Part shown: positions 1-12,000 of the stretch, in pieces | How positions within the stretch are numbered: position 1 is the first letter of the stretch | How the letters are laid out: every line of letters starts with the position of its first letter | Position numbers and translations under genes: made by a program | From: Paracyclopina nana | Taxonomy: Eukaryota > Arthropoda > Copepoda > Cyclopoida > Cyclopettidae | DNA: 64,000 nt | Direction of reading: 5' to 3' | NCBI GenBank assembly: GCA_019096065.1 | Contig: JAGUCH010000003.1 | Span: 9,114,001-9,178,000, forward strand | Notes under the pieces: generated by a model | Database searches by the model: none | What the model saw: the letters and a program-made list of their open reading frames with translations, nothing else | What the model was told of the DNA's origin: nothing

Positions 1-2559
1 ACAAAGGAGGAATCAAGAAAATAGGTTTGTAGCCTCAAATTCTCAGCATTTCATTGGGAAATTCCACTTTTGTTGGCCAATCACAAGGCAGGAATAAAGA
101 AAAAAGGGTTTCAGCCTACGATTCTCAGCATTTCAGTGGAAAATTCCACTTTTGTTGGCCAATCACAAAGCAGGAATCAAGAAAATAGGTTTCTAGCCTC
201 AGATTCTCAGCATTTCAGTGGAAAATTCCACTTTTGTTGGCCAATCACAAAGCAGGAATTAGAAAAATAGGTTTCTAGCCTTAGATTCTCAGCATTTCAG
301 TGGAAAATTCCACTTTTGTTGGCCAATCACAAAGCAGGAATCAAGAAAATAGGTTTCTAGCCTTAGATTTTCAGCATTTCATTGGAAAATTCCACTTTTG
401 TTGGCCAATCACAAAGCAGGAATAAGGAAAATAGGCTTCTAGCCTCAGATTCTCAGCATTTCAGTGGAAAATTCCATTTTTGTTGGCCAATCACAAAGCA
501 GGAATCAAGAAAATAGGTTTCTAGCCTCAGATTCTCAGCATTTCTCTGGAAAATTCCACTTTTGTTGGCCAATCAAAAAGGAGGAATCAAGAAAATAGGT
601 TTCTAGCCTTAGATTTTCAGCATTTCAGTGGAAAATTCCACTTTTGTTGGCCAATCACAAAGCAGGAATAAGGAAAATAGGCTTCTAGCCTCAGATTCTC
701 AGCATTTCAGTGGAAAATTCCACTTTTGTTGGCCAATCAAGCAGGAATCAAGAAAATATGTTTCTAGCCTCAGATTCTCAGCATTTCAGTGGAAAATTCC
801 ACTTTTGTTGGCCAATCTTAAAGCAGGAATCAAGAAAATAGGTTTCTAGCCTTAGATTCTCAGCATTTCAGTGGAAAATTCCACTTTTGTTGGCCAATCA
901 CAAAGCAGGAATAAGGAAAATAGGCTTCTAGCCTCAGATTCTCAGCATTTCATTGGAAAATTCCACTTTTGTTGGCCAATCACAAGGCAGGAATAAAGAA
1001 AACAGGGTTTCTAGCCTCAGATTCTTAGCATTTCTTTGGAAAATTCCACTTTTGTTGGCCAATCACAAAGCAGGAATCAAGAAATTAGGTTTCTAGCCTC
1101 AGATTCTCAGCATTTCTCTGGAAAATTCCACTTTTGTTGGCCAATCACAAAGCAGGAATCAAGAAAATAGGTTTCTAGCCTCAGATTCTCAGCATTTCTC
1201 TGGAAAATTCCACTTTTGTTGGCCAATCACAAAGGAGGAATCAAGAAAATAGGTTTCTAGCCTTTGATTCTCAGCATTTCAGTGGAAAATTCCACTTTTG
1301 TTGGCCAATCACAAAGCAGGAATCAAGAAAATAGGTTTCTAGCCTTAGATTCTCAGCATTTCTCTGGAAAATTCCACTTTTGTTGGCCAATCACAAAGCA
1401 GGAATCAAGAAAATAGGTTTCTAGCCTCAGATTCTCAGCATTTCAGTGGAAAATTCCACTTTTGTTGGCCAATCACAAAGGAGGAATCAAGAAAATAGGT
1501 TTCTAGCCTTAGATTCTCAGCATTTCTCTGGAAAATTCCACTTTTGTTGGCCAATCACAAAGCAGGAATCAAGAAAATAGGTTTCTAGCCTCAGATTCTC
1601 AGCATTTCAGTGGAAAATTCCACTTTTGTTGGCCAATCACAAAGCAGGAATCAAGAAAATAGGTTTCTAGCCTCAGATTCTCAGCATTTCTCTGGAAAAT
1701 TCCACTTTTGTTGGCCAATCACAAGGCAGGAATAAAGAAAACAAGGTTTCAGCCTCAGATTCTCAGCATTTCTCTGGAAAATTCCACTTTTGTTGGCCAA
1801 TCACAAAGGAGGAATCAAGAAAATAGGTTTCTAGCCTTAGATTCTCAGCATTTCTCTGGAAAATTCCACTTTTGTTGGCCAATCACAAAGGAGGAATCAA
1901 GAAAATAGGTTTCTAGCCTTAGATTCTCAGCATTTCAGTGGAAAATTCCACTTTTGTTGGCCAATCACAAAGCAGGAATCAAGAAAATAGGTTTCTAGCC
2001 TCAGATTCTCAGCATTTCAGTGGAAAATTCCACTTTTGTTGGCCAATCACAAGGCAGGAATAAAGAAAACAGGGTTTCAGCCTCAGATTCTCAGCATTTC
2101 AGTGGAAAATTCCACTTTTGTTGGCCAATCACAAAGCAGGAATCAAGAAAATAGGTTTCTAGCCTCAGATTCTCAGCATTTCTCTGGAAAATTCCACTTT
2201 TGTTGGCCAATCACAAAGGAGGAATCAAGAAAATAGGTTTCTAGCCTTAGATTCTCAGCATTTCAGTGGAAAATTCCACTTTTGTTGGCCAATCACAAAG
2301 CAGGAATCAAGAAAATAGGTTTCTAGCCTTAGATTTTCAGCATTTCAGTGGAAAATTCCACTTTTGTTGGCCAATCACAAAGCAGGAATAAGGAAAATAG
2401 GCTTCTAGCCTCAGATTCTCAGCATTTCAGTGGAAAATTCCATTTTTGTTGGCCAATCACAAAGCAGGAATCAAGAAAATAGGTTTCTAGCCTCAGATTC
2501 TCAGCATTTCTCTGGAAAATTCCACTTTTGTTGGCCAATCAAAAAGGAGGAATCAAGAA
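1..2559. repeat. 82-bp satellite array, left block (about 31 monomers)
   Basis: Head-to-tail monomers of 82 bp recur with few substitutions. Each monomer carries the palindrome TTGGCCAA with an overlapping CCAAT, and a second dyad in which AGTGGAA faces TTCCACT across an AA spacer (variants read TCTGGAA). Monomer types differ at a few fixed positions, such as CAGTGG/CTCTGG/CATTGG and CTTAG/CTCAG, and they are interspersed, which suggests repeated amplification of mixed blocks. The short open frames of about 66 codons in the array come from periodicity and recur at multiples of 82. I see no gene here. The array runs off the left edge of the window, so its true size is unknown. Confidence 0.97.
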
Positions 2560-2561
2560 TA

Positions 2562-2757
2562 ATAGTTCCCTACCCCCTCAGCAAAAGTTAGACCCCAAGA
2601 AAAATCCCTGAGAGGTCGGGAAAAATTTGAGAACCGAGCAACTATTTTTCATCCGAGCGCAGCGAGGAAATGAAAAATGTGCAAGGTTCTCAAATTTTTC
2701 CCGGCCGATCAGGGATTTTTCGCGGGGTCTAACTTTTGCTGAGGGTGGTAGGGATTC
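2562..2757. mobile_element. Foldback MITE-like element (long inverted repeats)
   Basis: An arm of about 66 bp at 2568-2635 is the near-exact reverse complement of 2685-2753. The ~50-bp loop holds a smaller dyad (TTTTTCAT against ATGAAAAA). The ends read TTCCCTACC and GGTAGGGA. It sits between the satellite junction at 2559 and the left end of the TIR element at 2764, so it is either nested in that element or inserted beside it. It has no coding capacity; a 75-codon minus-strand frame across it is a by-product of the inverted repeat. Confidence 0.75.
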
Positions 2758-2875
2758 ATTTTTCTCTAACAGTAACCGAAAATCCCAGGTTTGTTGAAAT
2801 TCCAAGATAAGCTCGACCTACTATTTCGATCCATCATACTTTGATCCCAGTAGCGACTAGAGAATCTCAGCTGAG

Positions 2876-3320
2876 CAGGGTGACCAGATGTGGCTATTTA
2901 TAGCCAAAGTGGCTATTTTTGACCCGTGTGTGGCTACGGAAATTTAGGCCGAATAGCCATAGCCATTTGTGGCTATTTTTGAAAAGCCCGAAAATTTGAT
3001 ATTTTTACTTAATAAATGCTTGAAAATCATCGAAAAAGCAGGGGGAAAAATTAAATTTGCAAAAACGGCTGACTTTAAAAAAAAATCTTTTGCCACCAAA
3101 ACTTGAAGAAAATGATCATTTAATCCTTGCTTTCATCACAGCAATCCCAAAAATTGGATCAAATTTTCATAATAAATATTAGTCATTGTGAAAATTCCTA
3201 AAAATGTGGCTATTTTTCGCCAATTTGTGGCTTTTTTGAGTCATTTTTCTTAGATAGCCAAATGTGGCTATTTTGGGGGAAAATCTGGCTACAACCCGAT
3301 CAAATTTTCTGGTCACCCTG
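2876..3320. mobile_element. hAT-type MITE with 8-bp target duplication
   Basis: It is bounded by perfect 13-bp terminal inverted repeats, CAGGGTGACCAGA at the left and TCTGGTCACCCTG at the right. An exact 8-bp direct repeat, CAGCTGAG, flanks it at 2868-2875 and 3321-3328. Eight-base duplications and CAGNG-type ends are the hallmark of hAT transposons. The 445-bp body is AT-rich, carries several subterminal copies of GTGGCTATTT, and has no coding capacity. It is nested in the TIR element; removing it and one repeat restores the CTCAGCTGAGTCAC seen in the other copy at about 22352. Confidence 0.92.
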
Positions 3321-3426
3321 CAGCTGAGTCACTGACAACAAATTGACGCCATTATTGATTACGCTGCAAGTCTTACAAAACTTTAGCTGCAAATTGAGGC
3401 TGTTCAAGACCAAGATGGTAATTTGA

Positions 3427-3990
3427 GGCTCCCGCACCCGGCAGCGTCTCCCGCACCCGGCATTGTCTCCTGCACCCAACAGAGTTTCCCGCCCCCTAGG
3501 AGCGTCTCCCGCACCCGGCAGCGTCTCCCCCACCCGGCAGCGTCTCCCCCACCTGGCAGCGTCTCTCACACTCGGCAGCGTCTCCACACCCGGCAGCATC
3601 TCCCGCATCCGGCAACGTCTCCCGCACCCGGCAGCGTCTCCCGCACCCGGCAGCGTCTCCCGCACCCGGCAGCGTCTCCCGCACCCGGCAGCGTCTCCCG
3701 CACCCGGCAGCGTCTCCCGCACCCGGCAGCGTCTCCCGCACCCGGCAGCGTCTCCTGCACCCAACAGAGTTTCCCGCCCCCTAGAAGCTTCTCTCGCACC
3801 CAGCAGCGTCTCCCCCACCCGGCAGCGTCTCCCGCGCCCGGCAGCGTCTCCCCCACCCGGCAGCATCTCCCGCACCCGGCAGCGTCTCCCCCACCCGGCA
3901 GCATCTCCCGCAACCGGCAACGTCTCCCCCACCCAGCAGCTTCTCCCGCACCCGGCAGCGTCTCCTGCACCCAGCAGCGTCTCCCGCACA
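3427..3990. repeat. 19-bp GC-rich minisatellite (about 30 units)
   Basis: The unit CCCGCACCCGGCAGCGTCT repeats about 30 times with variants (for example the longer CCCAACAGAGTTTCCCGCC types). Because 19 is not a multiple of three, each strand and frame cycles through the same 57-bp super-period. That produces long open frames (up to 261 codons on the minus strand and 220 on the plus strand) of proline/serine/arginine- or glycine/arginine-rich repeats. These are artefacts of composition: there are no splice signals, no homology and no codon bias. The GC content contrasts sharply with the AT-rich satellite around it. Confidence 0.93.
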
Positions 3991-4198
3991 TTGTGGCTGC
4001 TCATTACTGAATTGTGTGGGAAAAAAATTCGCCTGGTGATTTTTTTTCCCGGGAAAAAAATTCCCCTAGTTAATTTTTTTCCCAATGTGTTTGTTTACAT
4101 TTCGTTTTTCACTATTATATGCTAGTCTTGGTTGAGAAATAAACTGAGAACTATTTGGAAATTGAAACCTAACCAGGGATTTTCGGTTACCGGTAGAG

Positions 4199-7100
4199 AA
4201 AATAGGTTTCTAGCCTTAGATTTTCAGCATTTCAGTGGAAAATTCCACTTTTGTTGGCCAATCACAAAGCAGGAATAAGGAAAATAGGCTTCTAGCCTCA
4301 GATTCTCAGCATTTCAGTGGAAAATTCCACTTTTGTTGGCCAATCAAGCAGGAATCAAGAAAATATGTTTCTAGCCTCAGATTCTCAGCATTTCAGTGGA
4401 AAATTCCACTTTTGTTGGCCAATCTTAAAGCAGGAATCAAGAAAATAGGTTTCTAGCCTTAGATTCTCAGCATTTCAGTGGAAAATTCCACTTTTGTTGG
4501 CCAATCACAAAGCAGGAATAAGGAAAATAGGCTTCTAGCCTCAGATTCTCAGCATTTCATTGGAAAATTCCACTTTTGTTGGCCAATCACAAGGCAGGAA
4601 TAAAGAAAACAGGGTTTCAGCCTCAGATTCTTAGCATTTCTTTGGAAAATTCCACTTTTGTTGGCCAATCACAAAGCAGGAATCAAGAAATTAGGTTTCT
4701 AGCCTCAGATTCTCAGCATTTCTCTGGAAAATTCCACTTTTGTTGGCCAATCACAAAGCAGGAATCAAGAAATTAGGTTTCTAGCCTTAGATTCTCAGCA
4801 TTTCAGTGGAAAATTCCACTTTTGTTGGCCAATCACAAAGCAGGAATCAAGAAAATAGGTTTCTAGCCTCAGATTCTCAGCATTTCATTGGAAAATTCCA
4901 CTTTTGTTGGCCAATCACAAAGGAGGAATCAAGAAAATAGGTTTCTAGCCTTAGATTCTCAGCATTTCTCTGGAAAATTCCACTTTTGTTGGCCAATCAC
5001 AAAGCAGGAATCAAGAAAATAGGTTTCTAGCCTCAGATTCTCAGCATTTCAGTGGAAAATTCCACTTTTGTTGGCCAATCACAAAGCAGGAATCAAGAAA
5101 ATAGGTTTCTAGCCTTAGATTCTCAGCATTTCAGTGGAAAATTCCACTTTTGTTGGCCAATCACAAAGCAGGAATCAAGAAAATAGGTTTCTAGCCTCAG
5201 ATTCTCAGCATTTCAGTGGAAAATTCCACTTTTGTTGGCCAATCACAAAGCAGGAATCAAGAAAATAGGTTTCTAGCCTCAGATTCTCAGCATTTCAGTG
5301 GAAAATTCCACTTTTGTTGGCCAATCACAAAGCAGGAATCAAGAAAATAGGTTTCTAGCCTTAGATTCTCAGCATTTCTCTGGAAAATTCCACTTTTGTT
5401 GGCCAATCACAAAGCAGGAATCAAGAAAATAGGTTTCTAGCCTCAGATTCTCAGCATTTCTCTGGAAAATTCCACTTTTAATGGCCAATCACAAAGGAGG
5501 AATCAAGAAAATAGGTTTCTAGCCTTAGATTCTCAGCATTTCTCTGGAAAATTCCACTTTTGTTGGCCAATCACAAAGCAGGAATCTAGAAAATAGGTTT
5601 CTAGCCTCAGATTCTCAGCATTTCAGTGGAAAATTCCACTTTTGTTGGCCAATCACAAAGGAGGAATCAAGAAAATAGGTTTCTAGCCTTAGATTCTCAG
5701 CATTTCAGTGGAAAATTCCACTTTTGTTGGCCAATCACAAAGCAGGAATCAAGAAAATAGGTTTCTAGCCTCAGATTCTCAGCATTTCTCTGGAAAATTC
5801 CACTTTTGTTGGCCAATCACAAAGGAGGAATCAAGAAAATAGGTTTCTAGCCTTAGATTCTCAGCATTTCAGTGGAAAATTCCACTTTTGTTGGCCAATC
5901 ACAAAGCAGGAATCAAGAAAATAGGTTTCTAGCCTCAGATTCTCAGCATTTCTCTGGAAAATTCCACTTTTGTTGGCCAATCACAAAGGAGGAATCAAGA
6001 AAATAGGTTTCTAGCCTTAGATTCTCAGCATTTCAGTGGAAAATTCCACTTTTGTTGGCCAATCACAAAGCAGGAATCAAGAAAATAGGTTTCTAGCCTC
6101 AGATTCTCAGCATTTCTCTGGAAAATTCCACTTTTGTTGGCCAATCACAAGGCAGGACTAAAGAAAACAGGGTTTCAGCCTCAGATTCTCAGCATTTCTC
6201 TGGAAAATTCCACTTTTGTTGGCCAATCACAAAGCAGGAATCAAGAAAATAGGTTTCTAGCCTTAGTTTCTCAGCATTTCTCTGGAAAATTCCACTTTTG
6301 TTGGCCAATCACAAAGGAGGAATCAAGAAAATAGGTTTCTAGCCTTAGATTCTCAGCATTTCAGTGGAAAATTCCACTTTTGTTGGCCAATCACAAAGCA
6401 GGAATCAAGAAAATAGGTTTCTAGCCTCAGATTCTCAGCATTTCTCTGGAAAATTCCACTTTTGTTGGCCAATCACAAGGCAGGAATAAAGAAAACAGGG
6501 TTTCAGCCTTAGATTCTCAGCATTTCAGTGGAAAATTCCACTTTTGTTGGCCAATCACAAAGCAGGAATCAAGAAAATAGGTTTCTAGCCTCAGATTCTC
6601 AGCATTTCAGTGGAAAATTCCACTTTTGTTGGCCAATCACAAAGCAGGAATCAAGAAAATAGGTTTCTAGCCTTTGATTCTCAGCATTTCAGTGGAAAAT
6701 TCCACTTTTGTTGGCCAATCACAAAGCAGGAATCAAGAAAATAGGTTTCTAGCCTCAGATTCTCAGCATTTCTCTGGAAAATTCCACTTTTGTTGGCCAA
6801 TCACAAAGCAGGAATCAAGAAAATAGGTTTCTAGCCTTAGATTCTCAGCATTTTAGTGGAAAATTCCACTTTTGTTGGCCAATCACAAAGCAGGAATCAA
6901 GAAAATAGGTTTCTAGCCTCAGATTCTCAGCATTTCTCTGGAAAATTCCACTTTTGTTGGCCAATCACAAGGCAGGAATAAAGAAAACAGGGTTTCAGCC
7001 TCAGATTCTCAGCATTTCAGTGGAAAATTCCACTTTTGTTGGCCAATCACAAAGCAGGAATCAAGAAAATAAGTTTCTAGCCTTAGATTCTCAGCATTTC

Positions 7101-10100
7101 AGTGGAAAATTCCACTTTTGTTGGCCAATCACAAAGCAGGAATCAAGAAAATAGGTTTCTAGCCTCAGATTCTCAGCATTTCTCTGGAAAATTCCACTTT
7201 TGTTGGCCAATCACAAGGCAGGAATAAAGAAAACAGGGTTTCAGCCTCAGATTCTCAGCATTTCAGTGGAAAATTCCACTTTTGTTGGCCAATCACAAAG
7301 CAGGAATCAAGAAAATAGGTTTCTAGCCTCAGATTCTCAGCATTTCAGTGGAAAATTCCACTTTTGTTGGCCAATCACAAAGCAGGAATCAAGAAAATAG
7401 GTTTCTAGCCTTTGATTCTCAGCATTTCAGTGGAAAATTCCACTTTTGTTGGCCAATCACAAAGCAGGAATCAAGAAAATAAGTTTCTAGCCTTAGATTC
7501 TCAGCATTTCAGTGGAAAATTCCACTTTTGTTGGCCAATCACAAAGCAGGAATCAAGAAAATAGGTTTCTAGCCTCAGATTCTCAGCATTTCAGTGGAAA
7601 ATTCCACTTTTGTTGGCCAATCACAAGGCAGGAATAAAGAAAACAGGGTTTCAGCCTCAGATTCTCAGCATTTCTCTGGAAAATTCCACTTTTGTTGGCC
7701 AATCACAAAGGAGGAATCAAGAAAATAGGCTTCTAGCCTCAGATTCTCAGCATTTCAGTGGAAAATTCCACTTTTGTTGGCCAATCATAAAGCAGGAATC
7801 AAGAAAAAAGTTTCTAGCCTTAGATTCTCAGCATTTCAGTGGAAAATTCCACTTTTGTTGGCCAATCAAGCAGGAATCAAGAAAATAGGTTTCTAGCCTC
7901 AGATTCTCAGCATTTCTCTGGAAAATTCCACTTTTGTTGGCCAATCACAAGGCAGTAATAGAGAAAACAGGGTTTCAGCCTCAGATTCTCAGCATTTCTC
8001 TGGAAAATTCCACTTTTGTTGGCCAATCACAAGGCAGGAATAAAGCAAACAGGGTTTCAGCCTCAGATTCTCAGCATTTCAGTGGAAAATTCCACTTTTG
8101 TTGGCCAATCACAAAGCAGGAATCAAGAAAATAGGTTTCTAGCCTCAGATTCTCAGCATTTCTCTGGAAAATTCCACTTTTGTTGGCCAATCACAAAGCA
8201 GGAATCAAGAAAATAGGTTTCTAGCCTCAGATTCTCAGCATTTCTCTGGAAAATTCCACTTTTGTTGGCCAATCACAAGGCAGAAATAAGGAAAATAGGC
8301 TTCTAGCCTCAGATTCTCAGCATTTCAGTGGAAAATTCCACTTTTGTTGGCCAATCACAAACCAGGATTCAAGAAAATAAGTTTCTAGCCTTAGATTCTC
8401 AGCATTTCAGTGGATAATTCCACTTTTGTTGGCCAATCAGTATTTCATTGGAAAATTCCACTTTTGTTGGCCAATCACAAAGGAGGAATCAAGAAAATAG
8501 GTTTCTAGCCTTAGATTCTCAGCATTTCTCTGGAAAATTCCACTTTTGTTGGCCAATCACAAAGCAGGAATCAAGAAAATAGGTTTCTAGCCTCAGATTC
8601 TCAGCATTTCAGTGGAAAATTCCACTTTTGTTGGCTAATCACAAAGCAGGAATCAAGAAAATAGGTTTCTAGCCTCAGATTCTCAGCATTTCACTGGAAA
8701 ATTCCACTTTTGTTGGCCAATCACAAAGCAGGAATCAAGAAAATAGGTTTCTAGCCTCAGATTCTCAGCATTTCAGTGGAAAATTCCACTTTTGTTGGCC
8801 AATCACAAAGCAGGAATAAGAAAAATAGGTTTCTAGCCTTAGATTCTCAGCATTTCTCTGGAAAATTCCACTTTTGTTGGCCAATCAGAAAGCAGGAATC
8901 AAGAAAAGGTTTCTAGCCTCAGATTCTCAGCATTTCAGTGGAAAATTCCACTTTTGTTGGCCAATCACAAACCAGGAATCAAGAAAATAGGTTTCTAGCC
9001 TCAGATTCTCAGCATTTCTCTGGAAAATTCCACTTTTGTTGGCCAATCACAAGGCAGGAATAAAGAAAACAGGGTTTCAGCCTCAGATTCTCAGCATTTC
9101 AGTGGAAAATTCCACTTTTGTTGGCCAATCACAAAGCAGGAATCAAGAAAATAGGTTTCTAGCCTCAGATTCTCAGCATTTCTCTGGAAAATTCCACTTT
9201 TGTTGGCCAATCACAAGGCAGGAATAAAGAAAACAGGGTTTCAGCCTCAGATTCTCAGCATTTCAGTGGAAAATTCCACTTTTGTTGGCCAATCACAAAG
9301 CAGGAATCAAGAAAAATGGTTTCTAGCCTCAGATTCTCAGCATTTCTCTGGAAAATTCCACTTTTGTTGGCCAATCACAAAGCAGGAATCAAGAAAATAG
9401 GCTTCTAGCCTCAGATTCTCAGCATTTCTCTGGAAAATTCCACTTTTGTTGGCCAATCACAAGGCAGGAATAAAGAAAACAGGGTTTCAGCCTCAGATTC
9501 TCAGCATTTCAGTGGAAAATTCCACTTTTGTTGGCCAATCACAAAGCAGGAATCAAGAAAATAGGTTTCTAGCCTCAGATTCTCAGCATTTCAGTGGAAA
9601 ATTCCACTTTTGTTGGCCAATCACAAAGCAGGAATCAAGAAAATAGGTTTCTAGCCTCAGATTCTCAGCATTTCAGTGGAAAATTCCACTTTTGTTGGCC
9701 AATCACAAAGCAGGAATCAAGAAAATAGGTTTCTAGCCTCAGATTCTCAGCATTTCAGTGGAAAATTCCACTTATGTTGGCTAATCACAAAGCAGGAATC
9801 AAGAAAATAGGTTTCTAGCCTCAGATTCTCAGCATTTCAGTGGAAAATTCCACTTTTGTTGGCCAATCACAAAGCAGGAATCAAGAAAATAGGTTTCTAG
9901 CCTCAGATTCTCAGCATTTCAGTGGAAAATTCCACTTTTGTTGGCCAATCAGAAAGCAGGAATCAAGAAAAGGTTTCTAGCCTCAGATTCTCAGCATTTC
10001 AGTGGAAAATTCCACTTTTGTTGGCCAATCACAAACCAGGAATCAAGAAAATAGGTTTCTAGCCTCAGATTCTCAGCATTTCTCTGGAAAATTCCACTTT

Positions 10101-10920
10101 TGTTGGCCAATCACAAGGCAGGAATAAAGAAAACAGGGTTTCAGCCTCAGATTCTCAGCATTTCAGTGGAAAATTCCACTTTTGTTGGCCAATCACAAAG
10201 CAGGAATCAAGAAAATAGGTTTCTAGCCTCAGATTCTCAGCATTTCAGTGGAAAATTCCACTTTTGTTGGCCAATCACAAAGCAGGAATCAAGAAAATAG
10301 GTTTCTAGCCTTTGATTCTCAGCATTTCAGTGGAAAATTCCACTTTTGTTGGCCAATCACAAAGCAGGAATAAGAAAAATAGGTTTCTAGCCTCAGATTC
10401 TCAGTATTTCTTTGGAAAATTCCACTTTTGTTGGCCAATCACAAAGCAGGAATAAGAAAAATAGGTTTCTCGCCTCAAATTCTCAGCATTTCAGTGGAAA
10501 ATTCCACTTATGTTGGCTAATCACAAAGCAGGAATCAAGAAAATAGGTTTCTAGCCTCAGATTCTCAGCATTTCACTGGAAAATTCCACTTTTGTTGGCC
10601 AATCACAAAGCAGGAATCAAGAAAATAGGTTTGTAGCCTCAGATTCTCAGCATTTCAGTGGAAAATTCCACTTTTGTTGGCCAATCACAAAGCAGGAATA
10701 AGAAAAATAGGTTTCTAGCCTTAGATTCTCAGCATTTCTCTGGAAAATTCCACTTTTGTTGGCCAATCAGAAAGCAGGAATCAAGAAAAGGTTTCTAGCC
10801 TCAGATTCTCAGCATTTCAGTGGAAAATTCTACTTTTGTTGGCCAATCACAAACCAGGATTCAAGAAAATAAGTTTCTAGCCTTAGATTCTCAGCATTTC
10901 AGTGGATAATTCCACTTTTG
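4199..10920. repeat. 82-bp satellite array, main block (about 82 monomers)
   Basis: This is the same monomer as the left block. The first ~560 bp repeat, variant for variant, the stretch near 595-1150, including the rare monomers with the shortened CCAATCAAGCAGG and the ATATGTTTCT changes. Towards the right end, segments such as 8345-8475 and 10850-10920 are also near copies of each other. Indel-bearing monomers (for example those lacking AT in GAAAATAGG near 8900, 9960 and 10780) recur in blocks, showing that multi-monomer segments were duplicated. No gene is visible. Confidence 0.97.
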
Positions 10921-12000
10921 GAAAGTCCGCAATGTCAAAAGTCCTGATATATAAAATCCTCATGTAAAAAGTCCTGATATATGAAGTCCTAATGTAAAAA
11001 GTCCTGATGAAAAAAATTATGCTCTGCAAAGATTATTCTTTTTACAAATATCAATAATTGTTTGATAAAATATTAAGGCATGTATTTCATGTATGAAACA
11101 AAATTACGGACACTGCTTTTATTGAGTAATGTTTGACTTATCTAAAGATCTCCATCGACTTATGTCAAGACCAGAAAGGTGAATCGATGGGTCAAAGTAA
11201 TCTTAGATTGGCCACTGTTTGTTTACTATTATTAACTAATTTGATTAAGAAAAAGTAAAAGTTGGCCAATAAAATTCTATCATAATTGCCGGTAAAAAAG
11301 TTTTTGATATCTGCCATGGTTTCGAAGTAACTGCACTATGCTAAATAACAACCTTTTCTCATCTTCAACATGATTGTAATATTATAGTACAGTGTAACTT
11401 AAGAATTAAGTCCAAATTCAATATTTTGTATAAAATATATTATGTTCATTTTCCAATTTCAGAGGGGGTAAATAAAGCGCATTTTTTCTCTTCCTTGCAA
11501 AATGAGAGCGCTAGCGGTTTTTTAAATTTGTATGTTAAGGGAAGCTACGACAGGGGATTTTATGGTTTACACCATTGGAACCCCCTAATCAACGGCTTTC
11601 AGAAAATGTAAAATATAAAGTTGGTCAAGAAAGTTTAGGTTAAAACCTTACCAGGAACACTGTGATACCATGATATTGTCAAAGAAATAAATTGTTTACA
11701 TATATAAATAGATATTCCCCATACTACATAGGAATGCGCGCACTTGCTTGCTGAGAAATTAGTAATTAAGAGAAATTACAAATTGACTCTTTCTGGTCTT
11801 GCCATTTGGCGATGGAGATCTTTAGACTTATCATTGCAAGTCATTCCTCTCTATTTTTATTTTTGTAAAAATTGGGACTTATGACATCCTTTGTTCACAT
11901 AAAAGGACTTTTGATATCTGGTCTTTATATGAGCGGACTTTTAGTATTTGGACTTTTTGCATCCGGACATTTCACATCGCGGACTTTTTACAGTACATCC
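10921..12000. mobile_element. 1080-bp inverted-repeat element in the satellite, 6-bp TSD
   Basis: The direct repeat CTTTTG flanks it exactly (10915-10920 and 12001-12006), and the satellite monomer resumes in phase at 12001. Both ends carry subterminal copies of an AAAAGTCC-type motif in opposite orientation (about 10922-11010 and 11875-11995). Further in, TCTAAAGATCTCCATCG at about 11142 is mirrored near 11815, and AAGACCAGAAAG at 11168 near 11787. The interior has only a 61-codon open frame at 11426-11611 with no recognisable similarity. An unoccupied copy of the same target lies at 8423-8428. The superfamily is unassigned. Confidence 0.85.

Larger units (their letters stand above)
2764..4198. 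mobile_element. Non-autonomous TIR element, copy 1, inserted in the satellite
   Basis: The left end (CTCTAACAGTAACCG at 2764) and the right end (reverse complement CTCTACCGGTAACCG, ending 4198) form imperfect terminal inverted repeats of about 23 bp that continue into AAAATCCC. The interior contains an hAT-type MITE (2876-3320), one or two units of a TTGAGGCTG-TCAAGAC repeat, a GC-rich minisatellite (3427-3990), and an A/T-tract segment at 4010-4085. A second copy with the same right end occurs at 22330-27458. No transposase is visible, so this is a non-autonomous or decayed element of unassigned family. Confidence 0.7.

Noticed and set aside
2578-2805. 75-codon minus-strand frame
   Set aside because: It reads through the inverted repeat of the foldback element and has no similarity to any protein I know.
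3300-4085. 261-codon minus-strand frame and the 195- and 220-codon plus-strand frames
   Set aside because: They arise from the 19-bp GC-rich minisatellite, which is open in several frames on both strands at once.
70-10300. About 20 short frames encoding near-identical 63-92-residue peptides
   Set aside because: They recur at multiples of 82 bp, always start within the satellite monomer, and vary only as the satellite does. They have no promoter, splice or poly(A) context.
1-10920. Regular repeats resembling a CRISPR array
   Set aside because: Repeats are contiguous 82-bp monomers with no unique spacers, in a eukaryotic genome. This is a satellite.
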